Assembly (NCBI GenBank): GCA_949592205.1
Contig: CATIUR010000003.1
Coordinates: 140,221,259-140,285,258, forward strand
Origin: Helichrysum umbraculigerum
Taxonomy: Eukaryota; Streptophyta; Magnoliopsida; Asterales; Asteraceae
Length of the DNA stretch: 64,000 nt
Direction of reading: 5' to 3'
The number at the start of each line of letters is the position of its first letter. The stretch's first letter is position 1. A program made the position numbers and the translations under genes. Below are positions 1-10,086 of this stretch, piece after piece. The notes beneath the pieces are model-generated. The model made no database searches, was not told where the DNA came from, and worked only from the letters and a program-made list of their open reading frames with translations.

Positions 1-613
1 TCATTATTACACTAAAACATTACTCCAAAATGACTAAATCTAAGAATTTGAGAATTTCTTACAAATGCGAATCGAGGCCAAACGAGGAAGAAAACGAGGG
101 TGTCGCCTTTGTTAATGTTGTTCCTCTCTTGATGGTGATTCCGAAAATGTAAAATTTCGTGGGTCGATTTGAAGATCCGAAATCGGGTAAGAATTTTTAG
201 AGAGAGTTTTGGGTGAGGCGTGTGTGAAATGAAATGAAAGAAATGAAAGAATGAGGGGGGGTTTGGGGGGTTGGGTGGCTGATCCAAAGAGGTGGGGAGG
301 AGTTTTCCCCCACTTCGTTCCTATTTTGCAGTGTAAAATACCCGTATTTTGTACCCGAATAATATATATAAATTTAATATTTTTAGATTTATATTTCCGT
401 TCTTTCGATTAGTAATTAATTAAATTACAAATAGTTTTACTCAATTTAAAATCTAATGTGACTTCAAATGGTTTTATTTGTGATTATTACATAATCACTA
501 TTCATTATATAAAATGTAAAGTTTTCGCTCGCTGAGTTATAATTGTATATAATAATACGATTATAAAAAGTTTAAATTGGATGAGGATTTTGACTTTTTG
601 ACCGGGTGTTACA
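1..613 (-). mobile_element. A0: partial Ty3-type LTR running off the left edge
   Basis: Read on the minus strand it starts TGTAACACCCGG at 613, the usual start of the Ty3-type LTRs in this window. A pyrimidine-rich stretch (about 200-290, minus sense) lies a few hundred bases in, as in A2 and C. It interrupts LTR A1 exactly where A2 is continuous: A2 carries the uninterrupted target, and ATATA follows position 613. The rest of the element is outside the window, so it could be a solo LTR or one end of a complete element. The 91-codon proline-rich frame at 12-287 falls in the pyrimidine-rich leader and is not called. Confidence 0.6.
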
Positions 614-1226
614 ATATAGGATTGACCCACCTCGTCCGGGTTAGCAAGCACTAACCGGGTAAACGGACGTACTAATATTTGGGAAGACGAATGTGGATTA
701 GGCATTCGTGGAGGCACCTCGCCCGGAATTCTCTATAGGGGACCCGGCCCTCGAGTTAAGCTCAACTATGTGCTCATGGCTGTATACACGATGACTATCA
801 TTTAATTGCTGGATGCAATTCATTATTTAATTGCTGGATGCAATTCATTATTTAAATCTTGCGGTTCACACTATATTAACTGATTTCAAACCTGTGAGCT
901 CACCAGCTTTTAGCTGACCTTTTAGCATATATCGCAGGTACCAAGCAGTAGGATGTTTCTGCTTCAGGATTTTAGCTCGAGTCAGCATACAGAAGATTGA
1001 GATTTTCTTGCATTAGTATATTTTGTACAAGTACTTATGTACTGAAATCTCATTTGATTTAAACTCGAGCTATGTAAAGCTTTAAATGTTGTAAACATTT
1101 CTATTATCAATATATTTTGTTAAAACGACGCATATAGAGTCGTTTACTATATATCTTTGTGCTTTGTTATTGATTAGTAACACCCAAATCAAGCTTCCGC
1201 AAATCATTCAATTTGGGGGTGTTACA
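614..1226 (+). mobile_element. A1: Ty3-type LTR fragment, same family as A2, opposite orientation
   Basis: It is nearly identical to the reverse complement of 7,256-7,870 and ends AATTTGGGGGTGTTACA at 1,226. It sits in the S1 3' LTR just after the terminal TG that S1's other LTR retains, so S1's left LTR lacks its first two bases here. ATCCC (1,227-1,231) would be one copy of its target duplication. A 25-bp unit around ATTGCTGGATGCAATTCATT is repeated twice at about 808-858. The rest of A1 lies left of A0 and is not visible. Confidence 0.75.
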
Positions 1227-1769
1227 ATCCCAGCTAGAGATCTTAGTATGTATTACTTTGATTGATTATTAATAAGCTTGCGGAATAGTTTATTAATAAC
1301 TTGAAGAACAAATTTGTATATAACAGAATATCTAACCAAAAGCTTCAATATTATTAACAATAATATGAACACACAATTGTGTTAGGGTTTACAACTTTGA
1401 AGCTAATAACTAGAATGAATCGTATCTATCTAGGTTTTACAGGATCTCTATTTATAACATATAGAGTCCTTTACAGAATCAAACTATTATGGAATCATAT
1501 CTATTCCATAATTCTCTCTAACAGACTATATCTAACCAACAGTGGTTATCTATATTACTAACAGGGGCAGTACTCATATATTACTAACAGCGGTTGAGTA
1601 CTTGATACAAAATACACACACGTTCAACAGTGGCACTGTTAGACTAAAACTAATTGACAGCGGCAACTACTAACTAGCAGTGGCAACTACTAACAGCGGT
1701 AAACTTCGTTCTAGCAGTGGCACAACACTTGTATTCTGAGCAGATCTAGCAGTGGCTCAGGTCTCAACA
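1227..1769 (-). repeat. S1 3' LTR (first TG displaced by A1)
   Basis: Matches 15,139-15,681 at equal length. In element sense it starts TGTTGAGACC at 1,769. Nine copies of a word of type GCC(A/C/G)CTGTTAG or GCCACTGCTAG lie at about 1,539-1,757, just upstream of the TATA box at 1,448-1,456. Downstream of TATA is the AT-rich R/U5 part. Confidence 0.92.
1448..1456 (-). promoter_or_regulatory. TATA box of S1 3' LTR
   Basis: TATAAATAG on the minus strand, followed by AGATCC. The same string is at 15,360-15,368 in the other LTR and at 17,764-17,772 in the related S2 LTR. It is the core promoter marking the end of U3. Confidence 0.75.
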
Positions 1770-1781
1770 ATCTCCCCCTAA
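1770..1781 (-). other. S1 polypurine tract
   Basis: On the minus strand, TTTAGGGGGAGAT directly abuts the 3' LTR start TGTTGAG. This is the expected plus-strand primer for reverse transcription, and S2 has an almost identical tract at 17,323-17,335. Confidence 0.85.
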
Positions 1782-1804
1782 ACTTGATCATTCTCAGTAA
1801 TGAA

Positions 1805-2305
1805 TCAAGTTTCTTCATCTTTCTTTTCATCTTTCTGAGTTTGATTCTGTTTTCTTCTTCTCTCCTCCTCCTTCATTATTTCCAACTCCATTCTTTTATG
1901 GAACTGATTGAGCACCATATATAAAGCATTAAATGCTCCTTCAGAAATCACTGTAGTTTTCAATTGAGATGCAAGCACATTTCTTAGAATCTAAGTTCCC
2001 AGAACATATCTTCTTTCATCAAGCATGAAGATTGACATTCCACTTCTAAATAGAATCATATGAACTCCAGCTCTAACAAAATGTCTCCAAGTATTCACAG
2101 CATCAATACAATGTAAGAACAAATTGATAAATGGCTCAGGCTCAAACAGCATATTCAGACATCTTCCCAATTCTCTTTCCATAATCACCAATGAAGCCTG
2201 TCTATCTCCTTGACTGTTTAGCTCAAACAGATCTAGAATGTCCAATCTATTCACATTCTTAAGCACATCAGCAACAGATGACAAGTAGTGCTTATCCCCA
2301 TTCTC
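1805..2305 (-). pseudogene. S1 ORF3 C-terminal segment
   Basis: In frame with the upstream pieces. It contains WRHFVRAGVHMILF, aligned with WIYHAKPGVHQIIM in S2, then TAG at 1,991-1,993, then a tail with LYMVLNQFHKR and a K/E/R-rich end stopping at 1,805. The S2 copy reads through the equivalent of the TAG position. The shared tail is my evidence that the ORF originally ended here, about 35 bp from the polypurine tract. Confidence 0.6.
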
Positions 2306-4795
2306 TCAAACAATCTTGATCTGTTCTTTATCACCATCAGCAACTTTTGATTTAATTCCTTTCCATTCAATTATCCTTGATGATCTATCATGATTGATGT
2401 GAATATTTTCTTTATAATCCTTCACTTCTTTGATATATTTCTTCAGCTCTTCTGCATCTCTTTCCAAATCAGGAACTACATTATCAGAAGCAAGAACTCC
2501 ATTCCATCTGTTCTGCATATTTTGATCAGAAAGCCTTTTGATTTCTCTTTCCTTGGCTTCTATTTCCTCTTGCTCTTTCTTTTCAATCCTCTCTTGCTCT
2601 TCTCTTCTCACTTGCTCTGCAATCTTCTTTCTATCCTCAGCCAACTTTTTCTTAATGAATTTATCTTTCTGAATCCTTTTCTCAAAATCTTCCTTCTCCT
2701 CATTCTGATATTTTCCATATGCCCTTTCCAATTTCTGTACATCCCAACCTTCAAGCATACTTCTTGGTGCATACCTATCACCAAGAATTTTGAGCAAGTC
2801 CTTCTTTCTTTGAGCAGCAGTTGGTGGTTTGTTCCTTTTCTTTTCAAGCTCAGCTTGTCTTTTCAATCTTTCCTTTTCTTCATTAGCTTGTTTAAGCTTT
2901 GCAAACCCTGGATCCAAACCATCTTTATCATCCTTTCTGTTGATCATATCATGAATCTGTTGAGCAGACAAACCTTGACCTCTTACAGCCATATCATTCA
3001 ACATCTGTGCAGCTTTTTGAGACAAAGTTACCACACTAGAATCTTCCAGAATAACATCAACATCAGGACCTTCCTTTCTTTTATACTCAACTGCCATTCT
3101 CAACATTCTTTCATCATGTTCTTCCTGAGCTCTTCTAGCCTCATCCAAATTAATTGGAGGCTCTACAACCTTCTTAATCTTTTTCTCTTCTTTCAATTTT
3201 CCCTTACCTTTGTCCTTTGAATCAATCTTTGGCAAATCAGACTTAGGTTTGGTTGGTTGTGTAGGCTCTCTGATTGTAACAGGCACTTCTAGAGTCCTAG
3301 CAGTGGTCATTGCTGTAGCAGTGGTGTAAACTGGAGTAACAGTAGGTGTATCAACAGTTTTAGGAATGTGTAAAGTGCCAACAGAGGTTGATACAACAGT
3401 GGTTGGTTTTGTGCTAACAGGGGTAGGTGTTGTAGTAACAGGGGTTGTGATGACAGGGGTTGAAATTGTAGTAGCAGGGGTTGCTGTTGAAGTACCAACA
3501 GTGGTAGATACCTCAACAGGGGTAGATACCAAACTACTAGCAGAGGTAGAAACACTACTAGCAGTGGTCAACAATTGAGTTTCAACAGATGTTTGTACCT
3601 TAGCAGAGGTAGACTTTCTCTTTGGAATTGATTTCTTTCTGTTGTAAATCTTCACTCTATCTTCCTCTTTAGCTTCAGGTTTTGACTCTATCAACTCCCC
3701 CTTATCCTCTACATCATCAGATTCCATCTTCTCTGTTTCAACAGATTTATCATCACTCTTTTCTTCATATACCAACCTATCACTAAAACTTACTCTTTTG
3801 CACATATCTAGATTAGCTCCCATAATATCCCAGATATACAGATTAGCCACAGCCTTAAAAGGTAATCCTTTGTTCAATGGAAAAACATTTAGAGCTGGAC
3901 CACTCTGTGTACTATCATCTGCAATATTGTCACCTGTTTGAACATTTTCTCCCACATACACCACCATCCTCCTATCATTCTCAGCATCAACCATCTCATC
4001 AACCATCTGTTCATCCATATCATCATTAACCACATAATCTGAGACATTTAATTCATCTTCAATAACTCTATCACTCATCTCTACATCAGCAGGTATATCC
4101 ATGAAACTGAAATCATCTGCACCTCCAGTATCACCATCATTATTATCATTCTGCTCATGACCATTCTTATCTTCAGGCATATCATTCTGCTCATGATCAT
4201 CATCTGTATTCTCCCCCTTGCCTGAAGATTCCCTAGCTGGCAACAAAACTTTATCAACTGCATCTTCAACAATTGATAACCTGGTTTGTAAATCAAAAAT
4301 TTCATCCCTCTGTTTCTTTATCAACTCACCCTGAGCAACCAACAGAACCTGTTGCTCTCTTCTCAAAGCTCTTTCCTTCTCAAACTTATTCCAAATCAGA
4401 TTGACATCATGTACCAAATCAGCAATAGTCAATTCCCTAGTTTTATTACTAGCCTCATCAACATTGGAGTGTGACCTCCTAGATGAATCATCGACTACAT
4501 CTGCCACTGCAGATGTCCCTTGGTTATTGGTACTGGGACCTACATTTGAATCATCACCCATAGGTTCATCAAATATAGTTGCCTCTGGTTGGGTCTGATT
4601 GATGTTACCACTATCCTGCCCTGCCAGTGGGCTAGAAACAGTAGTGGCAGCCCTTCCAGAATGAACATTTTCATCAAGTATGTTCACCTGTTGTGGTGGA
4701 TCATTGGTCTGAGACTGTGAAGAAACAGGAATCTCCACAGCCTGTGTAGCCTTCTTGAATTTCTTGGCTTTTCTTTGGGTAAGCTGTTTGTTCCC
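2306..4795 (-). pseudogene. S1 ORF3 middle and coiled-coil segment
   Basis: In frame with the N-terminal piece. An acidic, Asp/Glu-rich section is followed by a low-complexity T/V/S/P linker (coding DNA about 3,290-3,610) and then a long K/E/Q/R-rich helix typical of a coiled coil. The linker DNA contains about 13 copies of the word that marks the S1 LTRs, read as Thr/Pro/Val codons. The first codon of the longest open stretch (4,738) is GTG, so it is not an independent start. It ends at TGA 2,306-2,308, after which homology to the S2 protein continues in the same frame. Confidence 0.65.
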
Positions 4796-5692
4796 TTATT
4801 TTCTTTTGGTGCCACCTCCTGATGTGTGTTCAGAACCAACTTGTGTTGTTGGCCTTTCATCATTTGGTCCAGGTGGTGTTGGTAATACACCACCAGTGGC
4901 AGAAGGAGCAACTGACATTGTAGAAAATAATGCAGTTTCCTTCTTTGAAAAAGTATTCTGATACTGATTCATAGCTTTAATAGTCCTCAAAGATAGAGTA
5001 GAACTAACTATTACACTATCCTCTGCTGGCAAATTTGACAATTGATTATTCAATAAAAGCTGAACAAATCTAGGGTACATAATGAATGTATCACCCTTCA
5101 CATTCCTAATCATGTTATCTAAGATAAACTTAGACATATTAAATTTAATACCCTGTGCCAAGCAGATAATAGGATATGCAATACTAGAACTAAATTCATT
5201 AAAACTAGTTCTCTTTTGAGACAAACATACCAGAAAAGTATGAATGTAGAACTTCCATTGAGGACAGAACCATGACTTCAAGAAAGTATATTCTGATCTT
5301 GCTTTTCCAGAACCTTCATACCCCATATCTATTATGCCTTTGAACAAATCATCTCTTGATAATTCCAGAATACCTCCTTCATCATCAAACTGCAGAAGTT
5401 CCCTAAGAACAATCTCAGTCACCAATACCTTCTTACCCTTGACAGTGGAATGAATGTGAGTAATGCCATTAACATTCCCTTCCTTTGCATTCTGCCAGAA
5501 TTCTTGAATATGTGATCGAATCAATCGTGGAGCGACAGTAAGGGCATAAGTAACTGGACAATTACTCAAGAAATCGATGATAGGGTGAAAATACTCATCG
5601 GCAAGTTCTTTATTCAAGAAAGCCCTCATGTTGTGTTCAGAATGGACACTTAGCGTAGAAGTACCAGAATCAGACGAAGATGACGATGCCAT
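4796..5692 (-). CDS. S1 ORF3 N-terminal domain (open piece, 298 aa)
   Basis: The piece starts MASSSSSDSG and holds a conserved globular block (about residues 20-215) with FLSNCPVTYAL, FCPQWKFYIHTFL.CLS and MYPRFVQLLL. I remember closely similar blocks in Asteraceae retroelement proteins, often mis-annotated as cellular proteins. No signal peptide or clear membrane span is visible, so an envelope role is not supported by the sequence. It ends at a TAA after GGGTKRK; the frame continues past the stop with a basic stretch, so this is a nonsense break rather than a natural end. Confidence 0.65.
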   Translation of the reverse strand: MASSSSSDSGTSTLSVHSEHNMRAFLNKELADEYFHPIIDFLSNCPVTYALTVAPRLIRSHIQEFWQNAKEGNVNGITHIHSTVKGKKVLVTEIVLRELLQFDDEGGILELSRDDLFKGIIDMGYEGSGKARSEYTFLKSWFCPQWKFYIHTFLVCLSQKRTSFNEFSSSIAYPIICLAQGIKFNMSKFILDNMIRNVKGDTFIMYPRFVQLLLNNQLSNLPAEDSVIVSSTLSLRTIKAMNQYQNTFSKKETALFSTMSVAPSATGGVLPTPPGPNDERPTTQVGSEHTSGGGTKRK

Positions 5693-6345
5693 TGAAGAAA
5701 TTGATGAACGAACGAAGAGCGATTTACAATAAACAAATCAAAACGAGAGCAATTTATTGAAGGGTTTTGAAAATTTTGAAAGCGTAATTGAAAAAGTGAA
5801 GTATTTGAGTATTTATATGATGACAGTGCCAAGCCCTAAAAATAGAACTAACAGTGGCACTGCTGGTTATACCCAGCAGGGGCACAACTTATAAATAAGC
5901 CCAACAGGAGTACCTCACTTGGTCAATTATAGTCAACCCTTTTTATCCATCTAATAAAGCTAACAGCGGCTGATAGTCTAGCAGGGGCATCCGACCAGGG
6001 AAACTCCAGCTTAGAACTAACAGGGGCATAAACTTAGCTTTATTAGAAAATGATTTTTTTTTTTTTTTTAAAACCAAAATAAGAAGCAACAAATAAAACA
6101 TTAAACTCCAGCTCAAGTGATGTCTCTTGACGGTGGCTGAGTCCTGCAATATTAAACTAAGAAAAACAAACAGCAGGGGTTAATCTACACAAATATACAG
6201 CAGGGGTTGAAAACACATTAACAGTGGCATAAGTAAACTAACAGTGGCACCAACTGTTATCATGATGAAGCTAACAGTGGCAACACTTGACCCTGTCACA
6301 CACAATATACTTCACCCCTGTTAGTATCAAATCCTGACCAAAACA
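5693..6345 (-). other. S1 spacer between pol and ORF3, rich in the S1 word
   Basis: No coding frame is supported. It contains about ten to twelve copies of the S1 word (AACAGTGGC, AACAGGGGC, AACAGCGGC on the + strand) between 5,848 and 6,320, and a T run at about 6,055-6,069. The word density equals that of the LTR although this is internal sequence. Confidence 0.7.
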
Positions 6346-7255
6346 CTAAGTGAGATTAATCATACCAATATTAGTTATCAAAAATGTAAATCTTCCTACA
6401 TCAAATGCTTTTGTAAAAAGATCTGCAAGTTGATTATCAGTATGAATTTTAAAAATATGAATCAATCTTTTATCATAACAATCTCTTATAAAATGATATC
6501 TGATCTCAATGTGTTTGGTTTTTGAATGCTTAACAGGATTTTGAATGATACTAATAGCAGAGGTATTATCAATATAAACAGGAGTGTTCATGAAAGTCAA
6601 ACCATAATCCAGCATTTGATTCTGAATCCAAAGAACCTGTGCACAGCAACTTGATGCTGCAACATATTCTGCTTCTGCTGTAGAAGTGGAAACCGTGGTC
6701 TGCTTTTTGCATTGCCATGACACTAATCTATTTCCAAGAAATTGACATCCTCCACTGGTTGATTTTCGATCCATGTTCTCACCACCATAGTCACTATCTG
6801 TGAAAGCCTTAAGCTCAAAATCTGATCCTTTAGCATACCAAAGTCCCAAATCTGGTTGACCTTTCAAGTATCTAAAGATCCTTTTCACAGCATACATGTG
6901 TGACTGCTTTGGATTGGTTTGGTACCTAGCACAAAGACACACTGCAAACATAATATCAGGTCTAGATGAAGTTAAGTACATCAAAGAACCAATCATTGAC
7001 CTGTACAAGTGCACATCTACTTCCTCTCCATCAGGATCAGAATTAAGATGTTTGTGTGCCTCCATAGGAGTGCTAGCTATCTTTACATCTTTATAACCAA
7101 ACTTATTCAAAATATCCTGCACATACTTTCCTTGGTTAATAAAGATTCCATCTGACTTCTGTTTAACCTGCAATCCTAAAAAGAAAGTGAGTTCACCCAT
7201 TGAACTCATCTTGAATTTCTTATGCATTAAACCCTCAAACTCTTTGCACAATGAA
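6346..7255 (-). pseudogene. S1 pol, C-terminal RT and RNase H
   Basis: The last quarter of the Copia polyprotein: the RT thumb/connection with MSSMGELTFFLGLQV and SLMYLTSSRPD, then RNase H with TDSDYGG, STSTAEAEY and HIEIRYHFIRD. It ends at TAA near 6,346. The upstream half of RT is at 9,783-10,083, separated only by solo LTR A2; ATGAA at 7,251-7,255 and 9,783-9,787 is the duplicated target. This section itself is open. Confidence 0.9.
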
Positions 7256-8376
7256 TGTAACACCCCCAAATTGAATGATTTGCGGAAGCTTGATTTGGGT
7301 GTTACTAATCAATAACAAAGCACAAAGATATATAGTAAACGACTCTATATGCGTCGTTTTAACAAAATATATTGATAATAGAAATGTTTACAACATTTAA
7401 AGCTTTACATAGCTCGAGTTTAAATCAAATGAGATTTCAGTACATAAGTACTTGTACAAAATATACTAATGCAAGAAAATCTCAATCTTCTGTATGCTGA
7501 CTCGAGCTAAAATCCTGAAGCAGAAACATCCTACTGCTTGGTACCTGCGATATATACTAAAAGGTCAGCTAAAAGCTGGTGAGCTCACAGGTTTGAAATC
7601 AGTTAATATAGTGTGAACCGCAAGATTTAAATAATGAATTGCATTCAGCAATTAAATAATAAATTGCATCCAGCAATTAAATAATAGTCATCGTGTATAC
7701 AGCCATGAGCACATAGTTGAGCTTAACTCGAGGGCCGGGTCCCCTATAGAGAATTCCGGGCGAGGTGCCTCCACGAATGCCTAATCTACATTCGTCTTCC
7801 CAAATATTAGTACGTCTGTTTACCCGGTTAGTGCTTGCTAACCCGGACGAGGTGGGTCAATCCTATATGGTACCATATACTAATATTCACGCTACAACGT
7901 ATTAACAACTATGCTGACGGAGGACTTTAAAATGATTAGTTTCGAAAAACTCATGTAGTATATGAAAAGTTGGTACTTGCGTTCACATGTTAAAAGTTGA
8001 GCAATATATCACACCCCTGAGTAAAACAGTAAAAAGAGGGGCTATGAGACTCACCTGAGTCTGAAAGTGTTTAAACAAACGTAAGTTGATTAGCCGAGTA
8101 TGAAGTCCAAAGACTTATAACCTGAGGGTGTCCACGACACGCGATGGTTATAATCATGATTGGGTATCTCAAAAGATCACCCTTGTAGTTGTTCATTCAA
8201 CTATAATGTCCAAATCTCCACTATTTGGTTGATACGTTTAAGTGTTTGAAAAGTGTACGGCCCGTTGGTGACGGATTTGTAATAATAATCTCAACTATTA
8301 TTATTTTGATTTCGTGGCGTTTTACTTGAAAAAGTGTTTTGATTTCGTTTTAGAAGCCGTTACGGAATCTAAGTAC

Positions 8377-8467
8377 GGGGGTCCGGGGGCAGCGCCCCTG
8401 GTAGCGGGGTCCAAGGGGCGGCAGCCCCTGGCGGGGTCCAAGGGGCAGAGCCCCTGGCTGGGGTCGA
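8377..8467. repeat. GC-rich tandem repeat inside A2
   Basis: About three units of 27-34 bp of the form GGGGTCCAAGGGGC..GCCCCTGGC. Each unit can fold as GGGGC/GCCCC. It is strongly GC-rich against the AT-rich LTR. Confidence 0.75.
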
Positions 8468-8613
8468 GCTGCCAGGTCAGCTTGGAAAATTTTTATTTCT
8501 ACTATATTGCTTTGACGAAAAACGCATCTGGAACCGAATTTGGGTAAAATCGAGTGATAAATTTCGAGTCTCGATACTTAGTAAAAATCTATGTTTTTGA
8601 GGTTCTGATTTGT

Positions 8614-8922
8614 GCGACGTTGGGTGCGACGTCGCAGGTAGGATTGCGACGTTGAGCATGACGTCGCTAAAGGCGACGTTTCGCAATTTAATGCGACGTT
8701 GTACGTGGCGTCGCTATATGCGACGTTGTTAATTTCTGCGACGTAGGGGCTTGCGTCGCTAAGTGCGACGTGGTGAGGTATTGGCGACGTTAAGGCTGAT
8801 GTCGCTATATGCGACGTCGCAAATTAATGCGACGTTGTGACTGACGTCGCACCATGCGACGTCACGAGGGGTTTTGCGACGTAGAAGCTGACGTCGCATA
8901 AATTCTGGGCCAACTGCGACGT
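8614..8922. repeat. GCGACGT word island of A2
   Basis: About fifteen GCGACGT copies and about eight in the opposite sense (ACGTCGC, GCGTCGC) within about 310 bp, irregularly spaced. Several adjoin to form the perfect palindrome GCGACGTCGC. Confidence 0.85.
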
Positions 8923-9782
8923 AGCGGTCTGTTGGCCGGAAAATGTGTCGAAAACGAGTTTTTCGGCTTCCGTTCGGTCTAAAACTTTTACCCAACCCAA
9001 ATATGGACATTATAAGCTTAAACAAACAACTAGAAGGTGAAAACACTTAAAAACGAGAGATTTCGGGATTTGTCGGAAACTTACAAAGTGTCGGATGAGA
9101 AATCCGAAAAGATAGCGTTGTAGATCGGGAATAGGTGAACGTTTTTCTCCAAACGAGTATGGCGATTTACGGTCGTTTTGAGGTGTTATTTGGTGTATTT
9201 GTATGGTGGTGGTGATGGTGTAGTTTGAGAGAAAAGAGGGAAGAGAGATAGGAAGAAGAAATGAAATGAAAGAAAATGGTGGGGAATGGGAGGTTATCCT
9301 CCCATTTTTCGCCCCGCGTTTCCGCTCCGTGCGGTGTTCGTTTGCTCCGTCGTTTAAACGTTAAATAATTATTTTACAAATTAAATGGTATGTTTTAAAA
9401 ATACAAATTATTACGCGATATTTTATTTAAATGTTTTACTAATCAATTTATATTTGAGTTATAAAATGTGAGTTAGTTTGCGCGTTAAATATTTTAAATT
9501 GTGCAAGTTCTGTTTGTACGATACGAATTGTAATTCGAGCATTATTAAAATGATATTCTTAACATAACAGTGTTACTTAATAAAATTGGTCACCAACGTC
9601 CGTATTTTATGGAATCGAAATACATTCGATTTAAATTACGTACGATTTAATCAAATCGCATTTCCATATATATTCAACAATATATATAATTCGATACATT
9701 AATTAGCCTAACACAGAACTAATTACATGTATTAACGTATGATTAGGCACTAATTACTAGTCCTAATTTGGCGGGTGTTACA

Positions 9783-10086
9783 ATGAATCCCTAGTTGAAC
9801 CAAAAATAATATCATCAACATAAACCTGTACCAACAATATATCTCTCTGAACCCTCTTGGTAAACAAAGTTTTGTCAATAGTACCTCTCTTGAATCCATT
9901 CTTGAGAAGATACTCAGATAGAGTATCATACCAAGCTCTTGGTGCTTGATGTAACCCATACAAAGCTTTCTTCAATCTGCACACTCTATCTGGATATGTT
10001 GGATCTTCAAACCCTGGAGGTTGGCATACATACACCTCATCATCAATTAGACCATGAAGAAAAGCACTCTTCACATCCATTTGTTA
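9783..10086 (-). pseudogene. S1 pol, catalytic part of reverse transcriptase
   Basis: Encodes MDVKSAFLHG, the LKKALYGLHQAPRAWY block and the Copia YVDD catalytic motif (VYVDDIIFGS). TAA at 10,084-10,086 lies in frame between the DFKV end of the upstream piece and QMDVKSAFL, where Copia proteins normally read through, so it is a nonsense mutation. The 3' side is cut by A2 at 9,782 and resumes at 7,255. Confidence 0.88.

Larger units (their letters stand above)
1805..5692 (-). pseudogene. S1 third ORF (env-like/Sirevirus ORF3), three in-frame stops
   Basis: One reading frame runs about 1,295 codons from ATG at 5,692 to TGA at 1,805-1,807. It is broken only by TAA 4,796-4,798, TGA 2,306-2,308 and TAG 1,991-1,993, and I see no frameshift. 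The first third is a globular domain. The middle is acidic and S/T/P/V-rich, then comes a highly charged K/E/R coiled-coil region, then a C-terminal domain. The S2 ORF at 15,682-17,248 is homologous over the latter half: both have LPKID.KDKGKGKL, KPPT..Q.KK and YMVLNQ.HK. Sireviruses often carry an extra ORF after pol, called env-like; function is unproven. This copy is longer than the 450-650 residues I remember for such ORFs. Confidence 0.8.
7256..9782 (-). mobile_element. A2: Ty3-type solo LTR inserted in S1 pol
   Basis: Complete TG..CA LTR of 2,527 bp, from TGTAACACCCCC at 7,256 to GGGTGTTACA at 9,782, flanked by ATGAA on both sides. No internal region is present, so it is a solo LTR left after recombination. 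In element sense (minus) it contains a pyrimidine-rich leader (about 9,300-9,215), a GTAAGT donor-like site at 9,079-9,084, a GCGACGT word island (8,614-8,922) and a GC-rich tandem repeat (8,377-8,467). The architecture is collinear with LTRs B and C, with blocks of homology (CTCACAGGTTTGAA, CATGAGCACATAGT). Confidence 0.92.

Noticed and set aside
12..287. 91-codon Pro/Phe-rich minus frame
   Set aside because: It is the pyrimidine-rich leader of LTR A0; similar tracts occur in the other LTRs without a conserved frame.
2390..3220. 276-codon plus-strand frame, Phe/Leu/Ser-rich
   Set aside because: Antisense shadow of the K/E-rich ORF3 of S1; AAG/GAA codons read as CTT/TTC.
4796..5692. True envelope glycoprotein
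   Set aside because: No signal peptide, no membrane anchor, no cysteine-rich ectodomain; the label env-like is kept only as a historical term.
8614..8922. Looked at as a CRISPR-like array
   Set aside because: Unit is 7 bp, both orientations, irregular spacing, plant LTR context; no direct repeat/spacer structure.
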